NCBI RefSeq assembly: GCF_012271765.1
Contig: NZ_VRKO01000012.1
Location: 62,001 to 126,000 of the forward strand
Source: Erwinia rhapontici
Lineage (GTDB): Bacteria > Pseudomonadota > Gammaproteobacteria > Enterobacterales > Enterobacteriaceae
DNA length: 64,000 bases
Reading direction: 5' to 3'
Shown here: positions 44,612 to 54,257 of the stretch, one piece after another
Layout of the letters: every line of letters starts with the position of its first letter
How positions within the stretch are numbered: position 1 is the stretch's first letter
Notes under the pieces: generated by a model
Told to the model about the DNA's origin: nothing
Databases searched by the model: none
What the model saw: the letters and a program-made list of their open reading frames with translations, nothing else
Translations under genes and position numbers: made by a program

Positions 44612-45346
44612 ATGAACAAGCTAATGAAAAAAACGCGTGCCAGGGCGACACCGGTTGCTAGCGCCGACAGTCATGATGACGTATCCGAGCGGATTCGCGT
44701 CACGCTGGCGGCGGCAATTGGTGAAGGGGCGCTGAAGCCCGGCAGTAAAATTCTTGAGGAAGCTATCGCCGAACATTTCGGCGTGAGCCGGACGGTGGTG
44801 CGGGGCGCGCTGGGCGTGCTGGAAAGCGATCATCTGCTGGAGCGCAAAAGAAATCGCGGCACTTTTGTTGCCGAACCGAGCGTTGAGCAGGCCAGGCACT
44901 TGTTTGAAGCCCGGCGTCAGTTGGAGGGTATCCTGCTGGCGTTCGTGGTGGATCGGGCCACCCCAGAGCAGCTGGATAGCCTGGAAAAGCTGGCAGATGA
45001 AGAAGAACAGATCCATCATCATGGCGACGAGAAATCGAAAACAGTGTTGTCCGGCAAGTTCCATATCGTTCTGGCAGAGCTGGCCGGTAATCCGGTGCTG
45101 ACCGAGATGCTGACGAAGATTGTTGCGCGGCTGTCGCTGGTGATGTCGCTGTATGAGGAGGATCGCAAAGATGATTGCGGTGCTGACCATCATCGCCAGA
45201 TTGTCGCGGCGCTCAAAGCGAAAGATTTAGCTAAGGCCCGGGCGTTGATGGACCACCATCTTGCCGATATTGAGGGGCGGGTGCGGCTGACGGAAGGCCA
45301 TGGTGACCGGCATTCCTTTATGTCGATGTTGGAAAACTTTTCCTGA
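44612..45346 (+). CDS. GntR family transcriptional regulator (FCD type)
   Basis: The product has about 244 residues. The N-terminal winged helix-turn-helix (LKPGSKILEEAIAEHFGVSRTVVRGALGVLESDHLLERKRNRGTFV in two segments) is typical of GntR. The C-terminal all-helical FCD domain follows, with the metal/effector histidines in GKFHIVLAELAGN, DDCGADHHRQIV and LMDHHLADIEG. The start is uncertain between 44612 and 44624; neither has an ideal ribosome site. It lies 96 bp after the isomerase gene and probably controls the divergent locus through the TTGTTATACAA operator at 43270-43280. Confidence 0.88.
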   Translation: MNKLMKKTRARATPVASADSHDDVSERIRVTLAAAIGEGALKPGSKILEEAIAEHFGVSRTVVRGALGVLESDHLLERKRNRGTFVAEPSVEQARHLFEARRQLEGILLAFVVDRATPEQLDSLEKLADEEEQIHHHGDEKSKTVLSGKFHIVLAELAGNPVLTEMLTKIVARLSLVMSLYEEDRKDDCGADHHRQIVAALKAKDLAKARALMDHHLADIEGRVRLTEGHGDRHSFMSMLENFS

Positions 45347-45382
45347 GCCAATATCACAGTATTGTCACCAGGAGCGCAGATA

Positions 45383-45835
45383 ATGTCAGCTGGCTCCTCA
45401 ACTGATAACGGGATTATGACGATGACGGAGAACATTTCTGCTCAGTGCCACTGCGGCGCAGTGGCCTTTAACGTTACGCTTATTGATGGCCTGAATAGCG
45501 CGCGGCGCTGCAACTGCACTTTTTGCCGGATGCGGGGCGCCGTGGTGGTGTTTGCGTCAGCAATCGATGTGATAAAGGGCAAAGAAGCGCTGACGGAGTA
45601 TCGGTTTAACAGCCGGGAAGTGGCACACTATTTCTGTTCTGTCTGCGGCATCTATACCTTCCATCAGAGCCGCTCGAATCCTCATCAGTACGGGGTCAAT
45701 GCGGCCTGCCTCGAAGGCGTATCGCCGTTTGATTTTACCGCTTTGAATGTCACTGACGGAGTAAATCATCCGAAGGATGGCGGTGCAGGCGGGGTGGCGG
45801 GTGTATTATCGTACGTCCCCAGCGAGAGGAAATAA
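45383..45835 (+). CDS. GFA-fold protein (Gfa/CENP-V family)
   Basis: This 150-residue zinc protein is related to the glutathione-dependent formaldehyde-activating enzyme. Zinc cysteines are seen in the typical order: QCHCGAVAF, RRCNCTFCRMRGA and HYFCSVCGIYTFHQ. Most relatives are of unknown substrate; some bind S-hydroxymethyl-glutathione. The start at 45383 is chosen because AGGAG lies 8-9 bp upstream; in-frame ATGs at 45416 and 45422 are alternatives. It follows the GntR gene by 36 bp and may deal with formaldehyde released by demethylation in the same pathway, which is speculative. Confidence 0.85.
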   Translation: MSAGSSTDNGIMTMTENISAQCHCGAVAFNVTLIDGLNSARRCNCTFCRMRGAVVVFASAIDVIKGKEALTEYRFNSREVAHYFCSVCGIYTFHQSRSNPHQYGVNAACLEGVSPFDFTALNVTDGVNHPKDGGAGGVAGVLSYVPSERK

Positions 45836-45847
45836 CGCAGGCGTTGA

Positions 45848-45880
45848 GAAAAAGGGTAAGCGGCATCGATCCGCTTACCC
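45848..45880 (-). terminator. Rho-independent terminator of katG
   Basis: GGGTAAGCGG and CCGCTTACCC form a perfect 10-bp stem with a 7-base loop (45854-45880). Read on the minus strand it is followed by TTTTT. It may also terminate the convergent GFA gene. Confidence 0.85.
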
Positions 45881-45887
45881 GCAGGGG

Positions 45888-48065
45888 TTACTGAACGTCG
45901 AAACGATCCAGATTCATGACTTTCGTCCAGGCAGCGACGAAATCGAGCACAAACTGATGCTGGTAACTGTCGCTGGCATACACTTCCGCCAGTGAACGCA
46001 GTATTGCGTTGGAACCAAACACCAGGTCTGCACGTGTTGCGGTGTATTTCAGCTGACCAGTGGTACGATCATGCCCTTCATAGTGTTCTTTAGCGTCATC
46101 ACTTGCGCGCCAGACGGTGCCCATATCTAACAGATTGACAAAGAAATCATTGCTGAGCACACCCACCCGGTCGGTAAACACACCGTGCGGGGTGTTATCG
46201 ACGTTCGCCCCGATAACACGCAGCCCACCGATTAACACCGTCAACTCAGGTGCGGTCAGCGTAAGTTGCTGCGCTTTGTCGATCAGCATATTTTCTGTCG
46301 ATGCACTGCTTCTGCCACTTTTGTAGTTACGGAAACCGTCAGCAACCGGTTCAAGTACCGCAAAGGAAGCCACATCCGTTTGCTCAATGCGCGCATCCAC
46401 CCGGCCAGGTAAGAAGGGCACATCAATCAGGACGCCCGCAGCTGCGGCCGCTTTTTCAACGCCCACGGTACCTGCCAGAACAATCGTGTCGGCGAGAGAG
46501 AGCTTCCCTGACTGCTGTTGAATCGCCTCAAGCTGAGGTAGCACACGACTGGCGATACGGTTAACTTCCCAGTGACGTTGCGGCTCAAGGGCCAGACGCG
46601 CACCGTTGGCACCACCGCGTTTATCGCCACCGCGGAAGGTGGAAGCAGAGGCCCACGCCACTGATACCAGCTCACTCACCGAAAGAGAGGAGTCCGCAAT
46701 CCGCTTTTTCACCGCGGCAATATCCGCAGGCACCGGGTGATGCACCGCAGCAGGCAACGGATCCTGCCAGATAAAATCTTCCGCCGGGATTTCAGGCCCC
46801 AGATAGATACTTTTCGGCCCCAGATCGCGGTGGGTCAGTTTGAACCAGGCGCGGGCGAAGGCGTCATTGAACGCATTGTGATCGTTCAGGAAACGACGTG
46901 AGATTTTCTCAAACTCAGGGTCAAAACGTAACGTCAGGTCGGTTACCAGCATCGTCGGTTTACGTTTTTTCGTTGCATCAAACGGATCGGGGATCAGGTC
47001 TTCCGCATCTTTAGCTTCAAACTGGATCGCGCCCGCCGGGCTGCGGGTCTGCACCCACTCATATTTGAACAGGTTCTCGAAAAAGTAATGGCTCCAGTGC
47101 ATTGGCGTCTGGCTCCAGATCACTTCCAGACCTGAGGTGATGCTGTCCGCGCCGATGCCCGAACCGTGAGTACTGACCCAGCCAAGTCCCTGCTGCTCAA
47201 GCGATGCCGCTTCAGGTTCAGCGCCAACGTGGGTCGCTTCGCCCGCGCCGTGGGTTTTGCCCAGCGTATGGCCACCGGCAATCAGGGCAACGATCTCTTC
47301 GTCATCCATCGCCATATTGCCGAAGGTTGCCCTGATGGCCGCCGCTGCCGAGGCCGGGTCGCCGCTGGCGTTCGGGCCTTCAGGGTTAACGTAAATCAGC
47401 CCCATTTCAGTGGCAGACAGAGGATTGCTGGCGAGACTTTCCGGGTGACGGTGCGTCAGCCATTCTTTTTCATCGCCCCAGTTCACGTCCAGATCGGGTT
47501 CCCAGACATCCTGGCGGCCCGCCGCAAAGCCAATCGTCTGGAAACCGGAGTTTTCCAGTGCCACATTCCCCGCCAGAATAATCAGGTCAGCCCAGGAGAT
47601 CTGTTGACCGTATTTTTGCTTCACCGGCCACAGCAGACGTCGTGCTTTATCCAGACTGACGTTATCCGGCCAGGAGTTGAGCGGGGCGAAACGCTGCTGA
47701 CCGCGCCCGGCACCGCCACGACCATCCACCATGCGGTAGGTGCCAGCACTGTGCCAGGCCATACGAATAAACAGCCCGGCATAATTACCCCAGTCAGCGG
47801 GCCACCACGGCTGAGAATCGGTCAGTAATGCTTTGAGATCGGCTTTAAGGGCAGGGTAATCAAGCTTCTTGAATTCTTCACGATAGTTAAAATCAACGCC
47901 GAGGGGATTGGAACGGTTGGAATGCTGGCTCAGAAGATCGACTCTTAGCTGTTTTGGCCACCAGTCATTGCTACTGGTGCCACTGCCTGCAATGGGTTTG
48001 GCGGCTCCCGCGTGGAAAGGACACTGCGCGGCTGAAGCATTTGGGTTTTCCGACGATTGGCTCAT
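45888..48065 (-). CDS. katG: Catalase-peroxidase
   Basis: This 725-residue bifunctional haem enzyme removes H2O2. The distal active site [11 protein letters not shown] (Arg, Trp, His) and the proximal haem ligand His in [14 protein letters not shown] are present. The Met-Tyr-Trp cross-link partners are all visible: Trp in the distal motif, Tyr in [10 protein letters not shown], and Met in NMAMDDEE. The second, inactive domain fills the C-terminal half. The start at 48065 has AGGTGG eight bases upstream. In enterics katG is OxyR-controlled; I did not find an unambiguous OxyR site. Confidence 0.97.
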   Translation of the reverse strand: MSQSSENPNASAAQCPFHAGAAKPIAGSGTSSNDWWPKQLRVDLLSQHSNRSNPLGVDFNYREEFKKLDYPALKADLKALLTDSQPWWPADWGNYAGLFIRMAWHSAGTYRMVDGRGGAGRGQQRFAPLNSWPDNVSLDKARRLLWPVKQKYGQQISWADLIILAGNVALENSGFQTIGFAAGRQDVWEPDLDVNWGDEKEWLTHRHPESLASNPLSATEMGLIYVNPEGPNASGDPASAAAAIRATFGNMAMDDEEIVALIAGGHTLGKTHGAGEATHVGAEPEAASLEQQGLGWVSTHGSGIGADSITSGLEVIWSQTPMHWSHYFFENLFKYEWVQTRSPAGAIQFEAKDAEDLIPDPFDATKKRKPTMLVTDLTLRFDPEFEKISRRFLNDHNAFNDAFARAWFKLTHRDLGPKSIYLGPEIPAEDFIWQDPLPAAVHHPVPADIAAVKKRIADSSLSVSELVSVAWASASTFRGGDKRGGANGARLALEPQRHWEVNRIASRVLPQLEAIQQQSGKLSLADTIVLAGTVGVEKAAAAAGVLIDVPFLPGRVDARIEQTDVASFAVLEPVADGFRNYKSGRSSASTENMLIDKAQQLTLTAPELTVLIGGLRVIGANVDNTPHGVFTDRVGVLSNDFFVNLLDMGTVWRASDDAKEHYEGHDRTTGQLKYTATRADLVFGSNAILRSLAEVYASDSYQHQFVLDFVAAWTKVMNLDRFDVQ

Positions 48066-48181
48066 TTCTCTATCCACCTTTTTATTGTGTGGTTTTAAAA
48101 TAGTGCATTCTGAGCTTGCGGTACATCTGGATAACCCTATTAATGTGATAGAGAATAAGTACGTGGCTAACAAAGGGGCTG

Positions 48182-48206
48182 AGTGGCCACGTTGCCGATG
48201 GCCACT
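48182..48206. terminator. Hairpin between satP and katG
   Basis: AGTGGCCA and TGGCCACT pair perfectly (8 bp, 9-base loop) 10 bp after the satP stop. There is no strong T-tract in either direction, so this is a weak terminator candidate. Confidence 0.5.
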
Positions 48207-48215
48207 TAAAGTAAG

Positions 48216-48782
48216 TTAGTGTTTATCACCCACAGGCAGGATGCTGCGACCGAACTGCTCATTCAGCACTTCAGCCATCGCCAGATAAAACGCGCTGCCT
48301 CCGCAGACAACACCGATCCAGCCAGCAACGTGAATGATCGCCGGGTTATCCACCAGATGGCCAATCGCCAGCAGGGCGAATAGCACGGTCAGGCTGAAGA
48401 ACACACATTGAAGTGCGCGGTTGCCTGCCAGGGTGCCGAAGAACATGAATAACGTAAACACGCCCCACAGACCCAGATACGCCCCGAGGAAATGCCCGTT
48501 TGCTGCCTCTGTCAGACCCATTTTCGGCATCAGCAAAATCGCGACCAGTGTCAGCCAGAAGCAACCGTAAGAGGTAAATGCGGTTAAACCGAAGGTGTTG
48601 CCTTTTTTATATTCCAGCAGACCCGCGAATATTTGCGCGATGCCGCCATAAAAGATGCCCATTGCCAGGATAATAACATCCATTGGGAAAAACCCTATAT
48701 TATGCAGGTTCAGCAAAATGGTGGTCATGCCAAAACCCATCAGGCCCAGCGGAGCCGGATTAGCTAACTTAACGGTGCCCAT
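48216..48782 (-). CDS. satP: Acetate/succinate transporter SatP (GPR1/FUN34/YaaH family)
   Basis: This 188-residue protein is the same length as E. coli SatP and highly similar throughout. The diagnostic NPAPLGLMGFGMTTILLNLHN motif lies at residues 6-26, and six transmembrane helices follow. It is a proton-coupled importer of acetate and succinate. The start at 48782 is set by homology and a GGGGA ribosome site; a 31-codon N-terminal extension is rejected. It may function with the aldehyde dehydrogenase pathway that yields acetate. Confidence 0.95.
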   Translation of the reverse strand: MGTVKLANPAPLGLMGFGMTTILLNLHNIGFFPMDVIILAMGIFYGGIAQIFAGLLEYKKGNTFGLTAFTSYGCFWLTLVAILLMPKMGLTEAANGHFLGAYLGLWGVFTLFMFFGTLAGNRALQCVFFSLTVLFALLAIGHLVDNPAIIHVAGWIGVVCGGSAFYLAMAEVLNEQFGRSILPVGDKH

Positions 48783-48976
48783 AAATCCCCAGAAATATTG
48801 ATTAAGATGTTGAAAGGGTTCACCCCTCGCCAGCACTCCCTGGCAGGGCGCGAGATCATAATCAGAGCACATCAAAGCTTCTTTGATCTAAAGAGGGTGA
48901 AACTCACTATTTATATTCTTATATGCTGCTGGGTATCTCAGCCAGTGAAATAGGTGCGTATAAAATAGATTGAGAC

Positions 48977-50182
48977 TCAGGCCATCGTTCTTTTCATCGC
49001 CAACCGATGCCCATGGCGGAAGAACAGCAACCCGGCCGCGGAGAAACCGATCAGGGCAATAAACATGACCGGTGGAGGGGTATAGCTGAGTAAGAATCCA
49101 CACAGTACGGGGTTAACGGCACCGCCGATATTGCTCAGGTTCTGTACACCGTAGTAACTGCCTTTCATATTATCGGGCGCGATGAAATCGATGAACATAT
49201 ATTCCACGGGGATTACAATCAGCTCGCCGAAACTGAAAATCACCATCGCTATCATCCACAGCAGTATCGAAGGTCCCGCGAGCATAAAGCCGGCCAGACC
49301 GAGGATAAAGAATAACGTGCCGAAAAATAACCATCTCAGCAGGTTGTCCTGTTTCATGCGACTGCTCATCACGTACTGAAAGGCAATAACAATCACCGCG
49401 TTGGTGATCATAATGGCGCCAATCACTTTATAGGCGTAAGCGGCATCCGCGATAATAATCAGGTACTGCGACAGATATCCGGTGAACTGCCCAAAAACAA
49501 TCGCACCGAAGGTGCTGCCCAGCGTGAAATAGATCAGGCAGCGATCACGCATCAAGATGGATAAAGTCTGGCGTAAGTCGGGTTTTTCCAGTGGTTTCAG
49601 CTCAACATCGTTACGCGCAGGGCTGTTGGGGATATTGCGTAATCCCACCATCAGCGCAATAACCGTGACCAGCGCCAGAGTGCCCGAAATCATAAACGGT
49701 AGCGTTGGGTCAAACCCCGCCAGCCAGACACCTAATGAAGAGCCAACGGCCCAGCCCACATTGATCAGCGTGTAGTTCATCGAGAATGCTTTGACACGTT
49801 TCTCGACGGGAAGCCACGCGGCAATGCAGGCTTTGATGGTGATGCTCAGTAGCGCATAGGATGCGTTGAGCAGGGCGATTACCACGACCACACTGCCGAC
49901 CTCTGGCAGTAGCGGAAGCAAGAAAAAACTGAGGGCGAACAGACTGATAGAGAAACCAATTAACAAGCGGTGGCTGAATTTATCGACCAGGTAGCCACCG
50001 TAGAGACTGCTGAAAATACCGATAGCAAGGCTTGCCCCCATAATGATGCCGACACTTTTGGGCAGCAGATGATAGTGCTCGGTGAGGTAAATAGTCAGAA
50101 AGGGCAGCGTGACCCCACGGCCAATTGTCAGCACCAGTGAGCCAGCAAGCAGGGCAAGAATAATGGGCGGCATTCCTTTCAT
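48977..50182 (-). CDS. MFS transporter (YdeE-like)
   Basis: This 401-residue, 12-helix major facilitator protein resembles E. coli YdeE, a dipeptide exporter: SLVLTIGRGVTLPFLTIYL at helix 1 and the loop segment VEYMFIDFIAPDNMKGSYYG near helix 10. The loop 2-3 motif YGGYLVDKFSHR fits the MFS motif A. The substrate cannot be told from sequence; drug or peptide efflux is likely. The gene stands alone. Confidence 0.88.
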   Translation of the reverse strand: MKGMPPIILALLAGSLVLTIGRGVTLPFLTIYLTEHYHLLPKSVGIIMGASLAIGIFSSLYGGYLVDKFSHRLLIGFSISLFALSFFLLPLLPEVGSVVVVIALLNASYALLSITIKACIAAWLPVEKRVKAFSMNYTLINVGWAVGSSLGVWLAGFDPTLPFMISGTLALVTVIALMVGLRNIPNSPARNDVELKPLEKPDLRQTLSILMRDRCLIYFTLGSTFGAIVFGQFTGYLSQYLIIIADAAYAYKVIGAIMITNAVIVIAFQYVMSSRMKQDNLLRWLFFGTLFFILGLAGFMLAGPSILLWMIAMVIFSFGELIVIPVEYMFIDFIAPDNMKGSYYGVQNLSNIGGAVNPVLCGFLLSYTPPPVMFIALIGFSAAGLLFFRHGHRLAMKRTMA

Positions 50183-50390
50183 TTATTACATTCATCCATC
50201 AATTTATTAACAACCAGACCCGTTACTCTACTCTGTTATCAGGCATTTTTTGTATCGTAAAACCATAATGTTTCAAGGTGTTAACTGGAGAAAAAACTAT
50301 AGAAATATCTTATTCCAGTGGGGAATACTGCGCTGACGCCAGGCGTTCCCGCTCTCCCTTTTTCAGGGCATGATGAGCGGGGTGCCGGTA

Positions 50391-51506
50391 TTACTTCTTA
50401 CGCGTCAAGGTGATACGGGTCAGTTCCGATGGGCGACCGACCCTCACCGCCATACCGGGCCAAAGGCCGGTACCGTTATTCACGTACAGCTGCATGCCAT
50501 CCACATCATAACGGCCTGAAACAAAACCATTATTGGGTTTGGCAAACAGCCGATCGAATCCCCAGATTAAGCCACCGTGCGTATGGCCTGAAAGCTGGAT
50601 ATCGACGCCCTGTGTGGCATTTTCACGCGCATTTTTGGGCTGATGATCGAGTAACACAATCGGTGCGTTTTCCGGTGCGCCTGCTAATGCTTGGGTGAGA
50701 TCAGGACCATCAGCACCTCGTGCGGTGGCTGACGCATCGGTCAGGCCGGCGATCACCAGTTTTGCCTCTCCGCGGGCGATCACCTTGTGGCGGTTGAGCA
50801 GGGGATCTAACCCTAAGGAAGCCAGATGCTCCGTCCACGCCTGTTGTTCGAAGAAGTATTCGTGGTTGCCGGTGATGGCAAGTACGCCATCCGGGGCATG
50901 CAAACCGCGCAGCGGTTCGACATCGTTACGGCGGTTTTCCAGGGTGCCATCAATAACATCACCGGTGATGACGATCAGGTCCACATTCAGCGACATTGCC
51001 TGTTTCACCATGGACGCCGTCCAGCTGGCATTGAAAAGCCGGGTGATGTGCAAATCGGTGAGCTGGAGCAGTTGATAACCTTCAAATGCCTGCGGCAAAT
51101 TGGCGACCTCAAGAGTGACATCTTTCAGCGCGGGAACGCGGGTGGCCTGTTGAACGCCATACGTAGCCAGACCCATGGCAAACAGTGCAGCCAGGTAACG
51201 AATGCCAGGCGCAATCTCCAGCGGATGCCTGACAATCAGTGAAATCAGTGCGACCACATCAATCACCAACTGCGTGAGCGCGAGGAACAGCACCGCACTG
51301 AACGCCCAGTTGAAGAGAATAATCACCATGCGCGGCATTTCAGGCGCAAAAATGCTGCCAGAGGTGAACCGGCTAACCAGCAGATACTGAGAAGCCAGCA
51401 GCACCAGCAGCGATAACAGGATTTTTAGAGCAATGGGCATGGAAAGCGGGATAAGAAAACGGGCGATAACATACCAACTCGGTATGCTGAAGATAAGGTG
51501 AAACAT
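50391..51506 (-). CDS. Membrane-anchored metallophosphoesterase
   Basis: The product has 371 residues. Four transmembrane helices fill the first ~130 residues. The calcineurin-like phosphoesterase domain follows with all dinuclear metal motifs: QLTDLHITRL, ITGDVIDG, ITGNHEYF and LSGHTHGG. Relatives include YkuE-type and lipid A/UDP-diacylglucosamine phosphoesterases, but the multi-helix N-terminus matches the YaeI/YkuE-like group of unknown substrate. It acts at the periplasmic or cytoplasmic face of the inner membrane. No operon partner is visible. Confidence 0.88.
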   Translation of the reverse strand: MFHLIFSIPSWYVIARFLIPLSMPIALKILLSLLVLLASQYLLVSRFTSGSIFAPEMPRMVIILFNWAFSAVLFLALTQLVIDVVALISLIVRHPLEIAPGIRYLAALFAMGLATYGVQQATRVPALKDVTLEVANLPQAFEGYQLLQLTDLHITRLFNASWTASMVKQAMSLNVDLIVITGDVIDGTLENRRNDVEPLRGLHAPDGVLAITGNHEYFFEQQAWTEHLASLGLDPLLNRHKVIARGEAKLVIAGLTDASATARGADGPDLTQALAGAPENAPIVLLDHQPKNARENATQGVDIQLSGHTHGGLIWGFDRLFAKPNNGFVSGRYDVDGMQLYVNNGTGLWPGMAVRVGRPSELTRITLTRKK

Positions 51507-51654
51507 GTCAATATTCCCTTAAAAAGTGGTGCACGATAATGCAAAGATGAAATGAAAAGCATCTGTCACTGAACAATCTGAAAAGTTGTAGCATAGATCC
51601 CGTATTAATCTAAGTGCTAAGGTCATTACACAGAGCAAAAGGAGGAGGGTACTC

Positions 51655-52188
51655 ATGCGGACCGTGACTGTGACCGCTTACGACAAGCGGTGGCCCGATC
51701 TATTTGAGGCAGAAAGCGCGCTATTACTGGCCACCCTGGGCAGTATTATTTTCCGCATTCACCACATTGGCAGCACGTCAGTACCCGAGCTGGCAGCAAA
51801 ACCCGTCATAGACATATTGTTAGAGGTGAATGGGCTGACAGAACTGGATAACGCCAATGCTGCAATGAAGCTCAATGGCTACACAGCCCGTGGTGAAAAT
51901 GGCATCCCCAATCGTCGATATTTCACTAAAGGTGGCGATCAACGCAGTCATCAGGTTCATGCTTTTGCTGTAGGCGACAGCCAAATCATAAAGCATCTGG
52001 CGTTCCGGGATTATCTGATCAACAACAAGGACGCAGCAGAAGAGTATGCCGAAATAAAACGTGCTGCGGTGCTGGCAAGTGGCAACGATGTTCATCGTTA
52101 CAGTGCTTTCAAGACGGCGTTTATTGAACACCATCTTCGGTTGGCACTTACTGGCGCTGAGTGTTCAGCCAGTCACACCAAGCCTTAG
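51655..52188 (+). CDS. GrpB family (UPF0157) protein
   Basis: This 177-residue protein has a nucleotidyltransferase-like fold. The family signature is clear: YDKRWPDLFEAE at the start, HHIGSTSVPELAAKPVIDILLEV in the centre, and HLAFRDYLINNKDAAEEYAEIKR after it. Function is unproven. AGGAGG lies 8 bp upstream of the ATG. It is the last gene before the dif site. Confidence 0.9.
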   Translation: MRTVTVTAYDKRWPDLFEAESALLLATLGSIIFRIHHIGSTSVPELAAKPVIDILLEVNGLTELDNANAAMKLNGYTARGENGIPNRRYFTKGGDQRSHQVHAFAVGDSQIIKHLAFRDYLINNKDAAEEYAEIKRAAVLASGNDVHRYSAFKTAFIEHHLRLALTGAECSASHTKP

Positions 52189-52802
52189 CTGTGAGTTTCA
52201 TCAGTGGAGAGAGAGCTTCAGACACCATCAGTGAACAGCAGAGGATGAACCGCGGATAAACATCAGATTCAACGTACCGCTACGTTGGTGCGCATAATGT
52301 ATATTATGTTAAATTGAATATCAGGAGGCACTCCCGCTGGTTGCAACCGGCTCGCCTTCTTTTCCTGACTGAATCTACATCTACTCATCTCTCTGAGCCA
52401 ACGGTACGCCAATGTATCGCTACGTGAAAAGTTGGGGATAACTCCCCTTCTCTTTTCGTAGAATTCGCGTAGCGACGCCAACTTTGCAATGCCGTGCAAT
52501 TATTTTCATTTTTCCCTGAACCTTTCCACGCATTTGCCGATACCCGTTAAGGACACCAGTTACGTGCCCGTCACCATACTTGTTAGAACACCAGGAATGC
52601 ACAGACAATCATCCCGGCAAGCACCCTTTGGGTGTAAAGAGATACCATCTTTCGTGACTGACTGATGACCAAGTGTCCCGCCTGGAAAAACATTCAGCCC
52701 ACTATGGGCTTGCCGAGAAGAATTCAGTTGCGATGGCTATGCCACAAACCGGCCTGCGCGTATCTGGTTCATCGAGATGTTGATAACTTCCTGAGGTGTT
52801 CT
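52189..52802. other. Non-coding region around dif
   Basis: This 614-bp gap contains the dif site. About 100 bp after dif, an interrupted stem (TCGCTACG at 52417-52424 with CGTAGCGA at 52468-52475, plus AAAAG/CTTTT inside) can form a large hairpin. Short frames on the minus strand (52269-52608) have no ribosome site or recognisable family, and I treat them as non-coding or gene relics. Confidence 0.6.
52287..52314 (+). other. dif: Chromosome dimer resolution site dif
   Basis: The 28-bp site has an XerC arm GGTGCGCATAA, a central TGTATA and an XerD arm TTATGTTAAAT. By memory this is identical to E. coli dif. XerCD recombine the two dif copies of a chromosome dimer here under FtsK control, which places the window at the replication terminus. 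Confidence 0.96.
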
Positions 52803-54089
52803 ATGTTTGGTATGAAAAAATCGCGTTTTTCACTGCCCTCGTCCAAAAGTAACGGCATCACCCGGGACATCAATGCAATAAAACAGCATGTGGCATGGAT
52901 TGAGTTTTCGCCTTATGGAGAGATTCTCAACGCCAATCAACAATTTCTCGATGTCACTGGTTACTCACTGAGTGAGATTCAGGGAAAGCATCACCGGATT
53001 TTTTGCAAACCGGATTACTGCCGTTCAGCAAGCTACAGTGCCTTTTGGCAGACTCTCGCAACAGGCGAATCGGTAACGGGTATCTTTGAACGTTTCAGCA
53101 AACAGCATCAGCGCTTTTATCTCAGCGCCACCTATTTCCCTGTTACCGATGATAACGGCATTGTTTATAAAGTGATTAAGGTCGCCTCCGATATCACCGC
53201 CCGCCATCATGAGTTAGAGCAAAAAGAAGCAGTGATCACTGCGCTGGACCTATCCATGGCGGTGATCGAATTCACGCCTGACGGTCAGATTCTTACGGCT
53301 AATAGCAACTTTCTTACCCATATGGGCTTTAACTTGTCTGATATTGTCGGCCAGCATCATCGCATCTTTTGCTATGAAAGTTTTTATCGTGAAAACCCCG
53401 ATTTCTGGAAAAAAATTGGCTAAGGTCAGCACTTTGTTGGGCGCTTTGAACGTAAAACGGCCAGCGGTGAGCGCATTTGGTTAGAAGCCAGTTACAATCC
53501 CGTCTATGACGCTGATGGCCATGTTTGTAAGGTGATTAAGATCGCATCTGATATCACAACCCGTGTCGAAGCCGCAAAACGGGTGGCCGATATCGCCGTT
53601 ACCACCTCAGAAGAAACCTCGCAAATCACGCATAATGCCAATGAGGTGCTGGAAGAAACGGTGCGTAACTCCGGGCTGGTTGCTGTTCAGGTAAATGCCG
53701 CAACCGAGATTGGCGCAAAGCTCAATGCTTCGGCCAAAAGTATTACTGAAGTCGTTGATACAATTAACGTTATTGCCGCACAAACCAATATTCTGGCACT
53801 GAATGCCGCCATTGAGTCAGCGCGGGCTGGCGAAGCCGGACGCGGATTTAGTGTCGTCGCTGCGGAAGTCCGCCGACTGGCTGCATCGACCGCCAGCGCC
53901 ACGCAAAAAATAACGTCCGTCGTAGAAGTGAATGCTGATTTGATCCAGCAGATGTATCAACAGTTGGATGCGGTAAAACAATTCGTGGTCACCGAACAGG
54001 ATAAAATCAGCGACCTCTCGCGGAGCCTGAAGGAAATTAATCGCGGCGTGCACCAGTTTGTCAGCGTCATCCATCGGCTGGATGTGTAA
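52803..54089 (+). pseudogene. PAS-PAS chemoreceptor (Aer-like/soluble MCP) interrupted by one nonsense codon
   Basis: The reading frame from ATG 52803 (GAGGTG upstream) codes for two PAS domains and a compact signalling domain, with no transmembrane helix. PAS 1 is at about residues 22-140 (GEILNANQQFLDVTGYSLSE) and PAS 2 at about 147-260 (GQILTANSNFLTHMGFNLSD). The signalling domain contains [23 protein letters not shown]. Each PAS has the HHRIFC segment of this receptor family. The frame is broken once, by TAA at 53421-53423 inside PAS 2, where Lys (AAA or AAG) is expected between KKIG and GQHFVGRF. Everything downstream remains in the same frame and well conserved, so inactivation is recent, or the base is a sequencing error. 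Ligand or redox sensing would be cytoplasmic. Confidence 0.9.
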
Positions 54090-54257
54090 TCCACCCTGTT
54101 CAGTCGACGGGTTTAGATGGCGGAGAAAGAGCAATGATGAGCGAATACGGCAACAAGCTTATCTGGCCAGCAGCCCTGTGCTGCTGGCTTTGCACCACGT
54201 CCGGACCCGGCTGACATCAATGAAGAAGTGCCCCATCTCCCATGTTAAAATAGTATA

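Noticed and set aside
52269..52608. Short minus-strand frames near dif, first suspected to be transposase relics
   Set aside because: I could not match them to any transposase motif and no terminal repeats are seen.
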